From the NCBI GenBank assembly GCA_022818135.1, contig JAFMSR010000009.1, forward strand, positions 23,651,061-23,715,060: 64,000 nt of DNA. Reading direction: 5' to 3'. This document shows, piece by piece, positions 24,046 through 33,515 of this stretch (position 1 is its first letter; every line of letters starts with the position of its first letter). The translations under genes and the position numbers were made by a program. This DNA comes from Saxidomus purpurata (taxonomy: Eukaryota > Mollusca > Bivalvia > Venerida > Veneridae). A model generated the notes under the pieces. That model saw only the letters and a list, made by a program, of their open reading frames with translations, had not been told where the DNA came from and did not search any database.

Positions 24046-24290
24046 TTCAAAGTCTATTGCATGTGTGTGTCTTACTTTCATGTCCATGCTCTCGTGGCAT
24101 TAGTAGACCATTCTTTTTCATGTGCTTAAGTAACTTTTCAGCGATTTATCACCTATGCCATGCGTATACATGAATACGGATTTACAAATTCTTACTTGTA
24201 ATTACATGTACACTATAACCTTTCCCTGGACCTTCGTGTCCGCAGAACCAGTGATATCTTTACAGTAAAGTTTACCCCTTCTCTTCCAAT
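24046..24290. repeat. Direct repeat, copy 2
   Basis: Second copy of 23166-23420; see that entry. It lacks a short stretch near the right end ('cccattgtatacatgtcc' is shortened). Confidence 0.88.
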
Positions 24291-24978
24291 ATATGACTAT
24301 AAATATCAACTGCACCTAGTTTGGAATAAAAGTCATTGATACACCCGCAATTCACTTTTCACTTTACGTCCTTGTATATATCACAGTTGGATTCTTAGTT
24401 TGAGTAACTTTAGGAGGATTTGACTGTTCTTTCAGTGGCACTGAGTGGTTCGTAGTTGAACTTAAATTCGTTATCAATAGTTTCATAATCTAGTTCCTTG
24501 TATTCTGTAGCACTAGAATTAACTAAATAATATTCATCATTGCATGTCTCTCTTTTCTTAAAGTTAAGTTAGAGTTAAACACCAAGGGCAAACCATTTTA
24601 GAACAAAAAAGCGCACAGTTTCTGTTCGAAACTAAATATTTTAGTAAACAAATTATTTGTGGTCCGTACATTTATATTTGAGATAAATGATTGTTTATGG
24701 TGTTTTGTGTAATCTACTTTCCGCCTGAAATTTGTGTTTTGCGTAACAGTATCGCAACAGTGTGTACAGTTCGATTTCTAGGTCATACGTGTTTTTGTAC
24801 TTTAAAAATAGACCGCTCTGTAACATCGCATACAACTCCCTTGGTATAGCGGAGTTGTATTCGTACCGAAGCATATGCACATTCGAATAAAGCTCTCCTA
24901 TGTTAAAATGTCCATAGATGAACCCAAATGGCATAAAAACATGTAACACCTGTTCAATACACTGCATGCACCAACAAT

Positions 24979-25068
24979 CCCCCCGCCCAACGCCCCCATC
25001 CCCCCACGGCCCCCCGCCCCCCTCCAACGCCCCCCCTCCAACGCCCCCCCAACGCCCCCCACCCCCCG
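24979..25068. repeat. C-rich tract, G-quadruplex potential on minus strand
   Basis: About 90 bp almost entirely of c with 'aacg' and 'tcca' spacers; the minus strand therefore carries more than ten runs of three or more g. This is a striking composition island in an AT-rich window. Confidence 0.9.
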
Positions 25069-25444
25069 TCTTATGTAGAAAAAATGTCGGTTAATGAGAA
25101 TACGTCTCTTAAATAAAAATACTCATTAATAACCCCTTAAACCGTCCATCTATCTGAACATCTGTATGTTGTCTTATCCGTCCTTCTGCCAGGCCTTACA
25201 CCTTGGTGTGTATGAGCTTCATTCCGTTAACAATTTATTAATATAAGTTTATTGAAAGAAAATTCGTCACTATCAACAAAAAAGTCATTAAACCTCAAAT
25301 TTTCATTCAATCGTCCGTCCAACCGGCACGTAAAAAGAGACAGACATCCAATGATAAATTCCGTGCAGCGTATTTGTATAAACGAATGTTACGCCTTATA
25401 TACACGTCTATGTTGCATCGAGTCACTGGGGCGCTCTATTCGAA

Positions 25445-25575
25445 AAAAAGTACACGAATTTCGAATACAGCTCCCATTTGATTAGGGGAGCAGAGCTCCT
25501 CGGAAGCTGTATTCGTTACTGCGTACCGAATACAGCTCCCCGGGGAGCTGTATTCGAAAGGAGCTGTATCCGGTG
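25445..25575. repeat. Perfect 30-bp palindrome and related inverted repeats
   Basis: 25527-25556 is a perfect inverted repeat with no spacer: left arm 'cgaatacagctcccc', right arm its complement. A second, imperfect hairpin at 25465-25516 uses the same word ('gaatacagctcc' ... 'gaagctgtattcg'). Related words occur around 24845-24900. Probably the remains of a palindromic element. Confidence 0.9.
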
Positions 25576-25644
25576 TTACACCGCTCCAGTGCTGAGGTAA
25601 GTCGGCTCAATAAGTTTTGATTCATACAGTATTTTGACAAGAGG

Positions 25645-25745
25645 AAATCGTGCAGCGTTGGTCGTGTGGTAAAAGTGAGATATTTGAGCATATGAGTTGT
25701 ACACTTTATTGCAAGGTCGGTGGTTTGATCCCTATGGCGACCACA
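25645..25745 (+). mobile_element. tRNA-like SINE element
   Basis: A-box-like 'ttggtcgtgtggtaaaag' and B-box-like 'ggtttgatccct' are 50-60 bp apart with a 'cgtgcagcg' start, a tRNA-like head. No clean cloverleaf. Confidence 0.5.
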
Positions 25746-26417
25746 GTTTTATTGATTTCAATTACTTTCATTACTTTCTCTTTATTTCCAAAAGAAGAAA
25801 TATAGAAAAAAATAATGCAAGCTTACTCTGAAGAGTTGAAATGTTAATGATGTGTAAATAATTCTAAACAAATGCGCAAATCCTGGGGTAATTGCATAAT
25901 ACAGCTGTATGAGAAAACTATATGCCAGAAAACACATGTTTTTGCTACATGTAGGGGGAAGATGCAGCCCCGGCATGACTTGGAGCTAGTCCAGGTTAGG
26001 TGGTGGATTTCCAATGAAGCAGTTTCAACGGTATTTTTCGCCTACTTTACGATACATAACTTGGGAAATTGCATTTTATTTTGGTTAAGCGTTTAGAAAT
26101 ATTCGACATTTTGTATATCACCTTTAACCCACAGGCAGATTAAATCGTTTTTTTCTCTTTAAGATAAAGGCTTGTAATGTAAATCCTGGTTTTCCTCTTT
26201 TGCTTTCACGAATAGATATAAACAAGCAAATATCAACAAAAGAATATGATTGGGGATATATTGATGTGCATTGCTGTCCAAAAAGACTATAATGAACGAT
26301 ATGAAACATCTGAAACAAAATGTACTTAAATTTATTCGTGAGAAGAAATGTGTTTTGACAGATATACAATATATAAATCATGTATATATTGTAAAAAAGA
26401 AATAAAAAAATACTCCG

Positions 26418-26492
26418 TCCGAGGTTCGAACCATGATCTATTAGATCAGGATTTCAACAGCTATACTATACCACTGCGCCAGTATTTCTTCG
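26418..26492 (-). mobile_element. tRNA-like SINE element
   Basis: Read on the minus strand it has 'tggcgcagtggtatagta' (A box) and 'ggttcgaacctcgg' (B box) about 45 bp apart. It has the look of a pol III head; the body is AT-rich. Degenerate. Confidence 0.6.
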
Positions 26493-26929
26493 ATTAGAAA
26501 GAAGCGATAAAATATATTGTCCTTACAAATGTATACAATAATGCTTCATTCCTACTGAACTGGCACTCATGAATATTTCGTATGTTGTCGGTAATCTTCG
26601 GATAAAAACATAGCAAGCGATTGATATAAAATATCAATTTCGTGCTGTACCAGATATCGCATTCCGTAATTGCGTCGTGGATCAGGCATTTGACTACCAA
26701 ATCCAACGTACTATGCATGCATGTTCGAGTCTTGCTTGAATTTTTGTTTTACTTTTTTTAATCGTTTCGTTGCATTAAATGTATTCACTATTGTCTGTGT
26801 TCAGCACGGGGTTTCAAGATTTTGTAATGACTATTTGAGCATTCTAGCGCCGTCGTCGTTTCTCCGAAATTCCCGCGGGAGAGTACAGCATGAAAACATT
26901 CGATATGCGGTAATAAAATACATTTAAGT

Positions 26930-27610
26930 CTTTCATTGATACAAGTGACATACGAGCGTATTTGAAATGAAAATGCAAAATCAATAGCTATTTTTTATCA
27001 CACCGTGAAAGGAATGACAAGGATTCAGACCCGGGACACTTCGCTTACAAGTCAATTGCTACAATGTATACCGACTGAGCTATCCGACCGCCCACACAAT
27101 TGTCCTGTTTATAATCAAATCCGAAATCGTGACATTCATCCCCACCATGCTCAAATACGTCCTTGAATTGTGTACCTTCAAATTAAGCATTACAGGCGCT
27201 AGAGACGAACCTTGCAATATCATCATGGTCCCATGTTTGGCGCCAAATGTGTCACAGGGTGAAAAAGAAACTGTGCTGCTTGACAGAGATTCAAACCCGG
27301 GACTACTAGCTTACATGGCACATGAGCTATCCGGTCGCTTACACATCATCTTCCCTATTCATTTTTCCTGACCACGTTGAAATACGTCATAGTTTATAGC
27401 GAGTACCACCAAATTAAGCAATAACAGACGACGGAGCCTGACTACATGTAATAAGAAAAGTTGTCACGGTGATGGGCGCCAAATGTCACAAGGCGAGAAA
27501 AATGTACAGCATGGCGGGACTTGAACTCGGGTTCTTCGTTTACAAGGTAAACGCTCAACCGATTGAGCTATCTGACCTTCTACACAACTTCTCCATATTT
27601 ATAATCAAGA
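26930..27610 (-). mobile_element. Three tandem tRNA-like SINE copies
   Basis: Three minus-strand tRNA-like heads lie at about 27005-27100, 27275-27350 and 27505-27590, spaced about 267 and 230 bp. Each has 'gagctat..gac/g' (A-box complement) and 'gattcaaacccggga'-type B-box complement, and each is followed by the same body ('cttc', 'tttataatcaaatc', 'gcgccaaatgtcaca', 'aattaagca.ta.cag'). It is a tandem array of one SINE family. Confidence 0.75.
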
Positions 27611-27854
27611 TCAAGTCAGTAACCGTAACATTTGAACCATTGCCTGCACAATAACGATGAACAAGCTCTATTCATTTCAAGCACGAACCGAAAGATTAAA
27701 ATGCATAAAGTAACGATTGACGGCAAATCAGTTTTTGCTCATGTAAAAACTATCAGTACTTAGGAAAGCGTTCAGCTACAGTTCAGCTACAGTGGATAGA
27801 CTGTGAGCTTTTGCTTAATAAAGGTATAATGGCGAAAGACGCCTTTTGATAAAA

Positions 27855-27930
27855 TCGTCAGTCTGTCTGTCCGTCCGTCCGTCCTTCCTTCCATCAGTCA
27901 GTCAGTCAGTCAGTCAGCCAGTCAATATAT
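27855..27930. repeat. gtcc/gtca tetranucleotide microsatellite
   Basis: 'gtccgtccgtccgtcc' followed by 'cagtcagtcagtcagtcag'. Such tracts repeatedly mark the beginning of dispersed repeats in this window. Confidence 0.9.
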
Positions 27931-28215
27931 AATTATTTTCTATACTGGTATAGTACTATCCATCTGCATTCAGGCCACACCACTGGGAGGCCCGCCCTTT
28001 TCCCCAAATAAAAATAATGTTTGAGCAGTTGATTACTTTGATTTAATGAGTCGGTGTGCTGAACACCCGGTGAGGTCCGAAAACCCCCCTTCCCGACTGG
28101 AATTTTAATGATATGCGAGGAAATGTAAAGTTACTTATATCCACAGATGGCATAATTTGTTAATAACAAACGATCAGACTTGGCGACATTCTGACACCTG
28201 AAGTGCGACCACCTT

Positions 28216-28473
28216 TTGCAGCTCTGTGAACGAATATACAAAAAACGTAATATGCAGTACGTAGGTCAAACTACACACGCATGTATGTCCATCGTTTTGA
28301 TATTTATAATTTTATCCATAGTTGCTGCACATTTTAACTCTGACGTGCATAGTCTAAATAATTTTTCATTTATGCCCATTGATATTGTTAAGAATAATAT
28401 TAACCTATTATGCAAAGATACATGTTTGATGTATAAGGTTCAAACTTTATTACCTAAAAGAATTGAATTCTAA
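28216..28473 (+). pseudogene. Penelope-like element remnant, GIY-YIG endonuclease end
   Basis: The frame ending at 28471 encodes KKRNMQYVGQTT (the degenerate YVGQT start of a GIY-YIG domain), then VAAHFNSDVHSLNNFSFMPI and then DIVKNNINLLCKDTCLMYKV, ending TLLPKRIEF. This fits the C-terminal endonuclease of Penelope-like retroelements (YVGET.., H.N..GHS...F...I, L...E..WI..L.TL.P.GLN). The middle (arginine-containing helix) is corrupted and the reverse transcriptase is absent, so it is a dead 3' fragment. It lies in intron 3, sense orientation. Confidence 0.7.
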
Positions 28474-28910
28474 ATCACTATTCCGTATAAATCAAGAATA
28501 CTTTTGAGTACTGTAGAGTACATGTATTATATATATGTAATTGCTATAAAATATGTTATATTTTAATGCAGTTGTAGTTGTATGTATTTTGTCATGTTTG
28601 GATTATCGTTGTTTCTTTTTTTCAAACTTACCTTTGAAAACAATGAACCGCAAATACAAAATGGTTGTTTCCGCTCTCCAAACTTTTTTTACAAGAATAA
28701 ATGGATTTGGTGCAAAAGGGACAGTAAAAATATACAAATAAAGGTCAATTACGCCGGTAATACAATGTTCTTGGTAAAGTCACGTACCTACCCATGTATA
28801 TCTATAGGTCCGTGTTGAAATAAAAGCTAATTGTAATCTAACAATCCAAAGTGTTCCTTGGACTAAAAATTGATTTTAAAGAGAATAAATTGATGTTACA
28901 TGTACAAGGG

Positions 28911-30745
28911 TGTTACAAACATGTTACGGTGAGACTACTTATGTGACGTTCATCTAAAAGTGTGACCTGATATCTTTTGAATGTTACAATGTTACAGTAA
29001 AATCGGACAAACCTGTATAATAAACTTGTTTTAAGAAAAGAGTTATTGGTGTTGCAAGGATGTTACATACATGTTACGTGGAGATTAGTTATGCACATGC
29101 ATCTGTAAAATGTGCCTTAATATATATGAAATGTTACAATGTTACAGTAACTTTGGATACACCTGCATTACTAACCTATTGTAGAGAAGGAATTAGCGAT
29201 GTAACTGGGGTGATACATACATGTTACGTGGATATTAGTTATGTCCATGCATCTGTAAAATGTGCCTTAATATATATGAAACGTTACAATGTTACAGTAA
29301 CTTTGGATAAACCTGCATTACTACTAACCTATTGTAGAGAAGGAATTAGTGATGTTACTGGGGTGTTACATACATGTTACGTGGAGATTAGTTATGTCCA
29401 TGCATCTGTAAAATGTGCCTTAATATATATGAAACGTTACAATGTTACAGTAACTTTGGATAAACCTGCATTACTACTAACCTATTGTAGAGAAGGAATT
29501 AGTGATGTTACTGGGATGCTACATACATGTTACGTGGAGATTAGTTATGTCCATGCATCTGTAAAATGTGCCTTAATATATATGAAATGTTACAATGTTA
29601 CAGTAACTTTGGATAAACCTGCATTACTAACCTATTGTAGAGAAGGAATTAGCGATGTTACTGGGATGATACATACATGTTACGTGGAGATTAGTTATGT
29701 CCATGCATCTGTAAAATGTGCCTTAATATATATGAAATGTTACAATGTTACAGTAACTTTGGATAAACCTGCATTACTAACCTATTGTAGAGAAGGAATT
29801 AGCGATGTAACTGGGGTGATACATACATGTTACGTGGAGATTAGTTATGCCCATGCATCTGTAAAATGTGCCTTAATATATATGAAACGTTACAATGTTA
29901 CAGTAACTTTGGATAAACCTGCATTACTAACCTATTGTAGAGAAGGAATTAGCGATGTAACTGGGGTGATACATACATGTTACGTGGAGATTAGTTATGT
30001 CCATGCATCTGTAAAATGTGCCTTAATATATATGAAACGTTACCATGTTACAGTAACTTTGGATAAACCTGCATTACTAACCTATTGTAGAGAAGGAATT
30101 AGCGATGTAACTGGGGTGATACATACATGTTACGTGGAGATTAGTTATGTCCATGCATCTGTAAAATGTGCCTTAATATATATGAAACGTTACAATGTTA
30201 CAGTAACTTTGGATAAACCTGCATTACTAACCTATTGTAGAGAAGGAATTAGCGATGTAACTGGGGTGATACATACATGTTACGTGGAGTTTAGTTATGC
30301 CCATGCATCTGTAAAATGTGCCTTAATATATATGAAACGTTACAATGTTACAGTAACTTTGGATAAACCTGCATTACTAACCTATTGTAGAGAAGGAATT
30401 AGCGATGTAACTGGGGTGATACATACATGTTACGTGGAGATTAGTTATGCCCATGCATCTGTAAAATGTGCCTTAATATATATGAAACGTTACAATGTTA
30501 CAGTAACTTTGGATAAACCTGCATTACTACTAACCTATTGTAGAGAAGGAATTAGTGATGTTACTGGGATGCTACATACATGTTACGTGGAGATTAGTTA
30601 TGTCCATGCATCTGTAAAATGTGCCTTAATATATATGAAATGTTACAATGTTACAGTAACTTTGGATAAACCTGCATTACTAACCTATTGTAGAGAAGGA
30701 ATTAGTGATGTTACTGGGATGTTACATACATGTTACGTTGAAGTT
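28911..30745 (+). repeat. 150/153-bp tandem array with open reading frame
   Basis: Units start at 28911 (divergent), 29061, 29211, 29364, 29517, 29667, 29817, 29967, 30117, 30267, 30417 and 30570, with a partial unit from 30720. Eight of the eleven well-conserved units (29061 onward) are 150 bp and three are 153 bp because of an extra 'cta'. As every length is a multiple of three, one frame stays open from 29060 to a TAA at 30749-30751 (563 codons) and encodes an almost invariant 50/51-residue repeat with the words HTCYVEISY, CALIYMK, NVTVTLDKPAL and CREGISDVTG. There is no signal peptide, known domain, good splice site or promoter. Unit-to-unit changes include non-synonymous ones (V/A, R/C, I/L). 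I read it as a homogenised satellite in intron 3; translation is not shown. Confidence 0.95.
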
Positions 30746-31065
30746 ACATAATTATGTTAAATGCATATAAAACGTGCCTTAATATCCAGAGATGTATTAA
30801 AATATGTAGGGGTTGCAATTTTCAAAGCAAAAATAACTGCAAATTTGACGCATTTAATCCCAGTTTTGAAAATACGGATAAAAAACTTTGCACAAATAGT
30901 TATTATACTAAACAGTCTTGACACACCAATGTCGCGTACAAACCGCAGGCTTCCACCGCCACCGCCTCGGGCCAATGTCAAGGTTGCACGTTACGATCAA
31001 AATACATTTGATTATATTCCTAAACCTTTGGAAGAATTTTTTATGAAACTTTGGTAAAATGTTCA
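30746..31065 (+). other. Flank of tandem array, open frame without match
   Basis: Includes a 98-codon frame (30761-31057) with a proline run (RRLPPPPPRAN) that I do not recognise. 30838-30860 shares 'caaatttgacgcattta' with 9402-9420, so it is at least partly repeat. Confidence 0.45.
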
Positions 31066-31069
31066 CCTC

Positions 31070-31140
31070 ACCGCAGCGTGGCCGAGTGGCTAGCGCATTG
31101 GATTTGCGATCGAAAGTTCGAACCCCACTCGTGCATGATA
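31070..31140 (+). mobile_element. tRNA-like element (Ser/Leu-like head)
   Basis: 'gcagcgtggccgagtggcta' is a good A box of the class II tRNA kind and 'gttcgaaccccact' a good B box, but the spacing is short (about 45 bp) and there is no proper variable arm. Probably a SINE head or tRNA pseudogene. Confidence 0.55.
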
Positions 31141-31184
31141 TTGCCGAAAGCTTTCTTCAACACAATATTGAAAGTATTGATGAT

Positions 31185-31305
31185 ATATATAATTATGATG
31201 ACTATCATAATAGTCATGCTATATGTTGCTGCTGTTGCTGCTGCTGATGATGATGATTGAGGGGGATAAAAATTATGATTGATGATGATATATATATATA
31301 CACAT
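31185..31305. repeat. gat/gct/ata microsatellite cluster
   Basis: Compound microsatellite: 'ttgctgctgttgctgctgct', 'gatgatgatgattga' and 'atgatatatatatata'. Confidence 0.9.
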
Positions 31306-31867
31306 GTATGACATAAAGGCTTAAAAACAATGATCTGGAATTTAATTTAGGTGTAATTTTTCTGAGTCCCAGCAATTTGAAAGCCTGTATGTATATGGCA
31401 CTCACGTATCAAAATACAAGTCGTGAACTGTATTTCAGTGGACGATAATGTTGTAAAAGAAAGTGAATACTGCATGTAGTAATCAGTTTAAAGACAGTTT
31501 AAAGTACCGCGTCGCGTTATTATTATAGAGAATCTGTTGCACGCAAACTGATAAGTATACACGTATAGTGGAGTTTTCAAACTGCATCTTATTATTTATG
31601 TACACTTTTCTAACGTAACAATTTTTAAAACCGAATTTCTTGGAAATGGTTCAACGTATTGATTTGAAATTATGCATGCAGTTATTTGGCCATACAAGAC
31701 GTGCAAATATGACAAAATTATTCAACCGTGACGGTTCAGTAGCTTTGCACCTGGGCTGTGCACAATATTTGCCTTTGGGCGTAGAAATATTTACGGGAAA
31801 AAATTATTGGTTATTTGCTACGGAATTCCGTTAGGGCCATCGCCCTTGAATGTGTTGATCTGAAACG

Positions 31868-32163
31868 CGATACTCGAAAGTACGATGATGAAAACGCGAA
31901 ATCACGAAACTACGATAACGAAAACGCGAAAACACGATGATGATAACGCGATAGTACGATAACGAAAACGCGAAAATACGAAAGTACGATAATGATAATG
32001 CGATATACTATCGTGTTTTCACCATCGTACTGTCGCGTTTTCACCATCGTAATATCGTGATATCGCGTTTTCGTTATCGTACTTTCGTACTTTCGCGTTA
32101 TCATTATCTTACTGTCGCGTTATCATTATCGTACTGTCGCGTTATCATCATCATACTATCGCC
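31868..32163. mobile_element. ~300-bp palindromic element
   Basis: Left half is built of repeats of 'gaaagtacgat.atga.aacgcga', the right half of their reverse complement ('tcgcgtt.tca..atcgtactttcg'), meeting near 32005. The arms pair along most of their length, so the DNA could form a long hairpin. No coding capacity. Consistent with a palindromic MITE or foldback unit. Confidence 0.88.
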
Positions 32164-33515
32164 TTCCGGTGCGCATGCGCATAGTTTCAGTTTAGAATTC
32201 ATATAAGCTACTAGCTTTCTCCTCAATCGCTATTTAATGTATTATTATGTAAAATTTGTATAATGAAATAATTACAAATAAATATTGTTTAAACTAAAGT
32301 AAACATTGTTTGAACAAATTGTTTGATGAAAATGCAGTAGAATTACTCCACCGAGAATAACTGAACAGGAAAATGCCGACGATCTGCACCACTAGGGTTG
32401 GCACTACTCATTCATTTGAAGTTTGGTTGAAATTCGCCTAGCGATGTAAGAGACATTTTGTGGACAACTTTGTGACATACATACTGACAGGCAGACATGA
32501 CAAAGTCAATATTTTCCACACCACTACATTATTGAAGACATAATGATCTCTATAATATCGAAGTTGAATTACGGTTCCTTTCATAGGAGCCATGCATCTT
32601 GAATCGAAGTGTGATGCCATTTCCGATTTGTTTTGCATTCTTAAAAAACAGCTAACCACAGGTTGAAACATTTTTTTTTATTTCTGCAAACCTTTAAAAG
32701 TGGATATATCTACTTTCAGTTGTATTACATTTTAGCTGTAAATATGGTTAGATTTAAATTTTTAATACAATGGGCTGTTTGCTATGTATCTTCTACCTGC
32801 ATGTATCTCATGGCAGGAATACCTGGCCACCATACTTTTCTTTTTAATGGTGCATGGACAGGCAACGTAAAATCTGATGTTGTAGTATTTTTGCCATTAA
32901 AACTTTCTTTTTTGAATGTTTATTACTCTAAACGTATGTTTATGGCATTCAAGTCTCAAATTACAAGTCGTTAACTATATGCCAGTGCATGTTATTTACA
33001 TTTTTTATGTTAGTTTCACTCAGAATCATCATTTCACAGGGATTTGAAAATATAGTTGCAAGTTACGCAAAATGATGCGTAGATTCTACAGTCACGGGCG
33101 TTCCCTGAATGCATCACGTACTTTTATACATATATAGCGTGAAATGAAAAACAATATCTATAAAGATTTTCAGAAGTCCCTTTTCCGACAAAATCGATCC
33201 CATGGTAATTTTATTGTGATAAACTAAATATATCTGATTTCGTGTGTCTATGGTTTTAATGAGCTATTTATAGAATAATAAACACGTTGACAGCTGTCAA
33301 GTAATCTTCGTCTGCTGCTACATGTAACGATAAGAAAGATAAAATGTCTTTATATTTATTATTCAATGGTAAGACATAAATTTTGTTCTAAATTTTTTTT
33401 CAATGAACTGCTTTTACATAACGACGTGTTATTTTTGCGTATATTTACTCTTCATATTTTTCTTAGTGTTGAAATGGCTCACAAGCAGTAATGAGTTTTG
33501 TATTTTATATTTCAG
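32164..33515. other. End of intron 3
   Basis: AT-rich with no recognised gene. 32940-32975 resembles 31380-31425 ('caagtcg..aactatat.ccagtg'). It ends in the acceptor 'tttatatttcag' at 33515. An in-frame ATG at 33491 lies 25 bp before the acceptor. Confidence 0.5.

Noticed and set aside
28911..30745. CRISPR-like or integron-like repeat array
   Set aside because: Units are adjacent, 150 bp and almost identical, with no variable spacers.
29060..30751. 563-codon ORF as a confirmed protein-coding gene
   Set aside because: It is wholly a homogenised tandem repeat inside an intron, with no start context, domain or splice support. Kept as a finding, not as a CDS.
30761..31057. 98-codon frame with a proline run as an exon
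   Set aside because: No recognisable domain; shares a block with repeat sequence at about 9400; no convincing splice sites.
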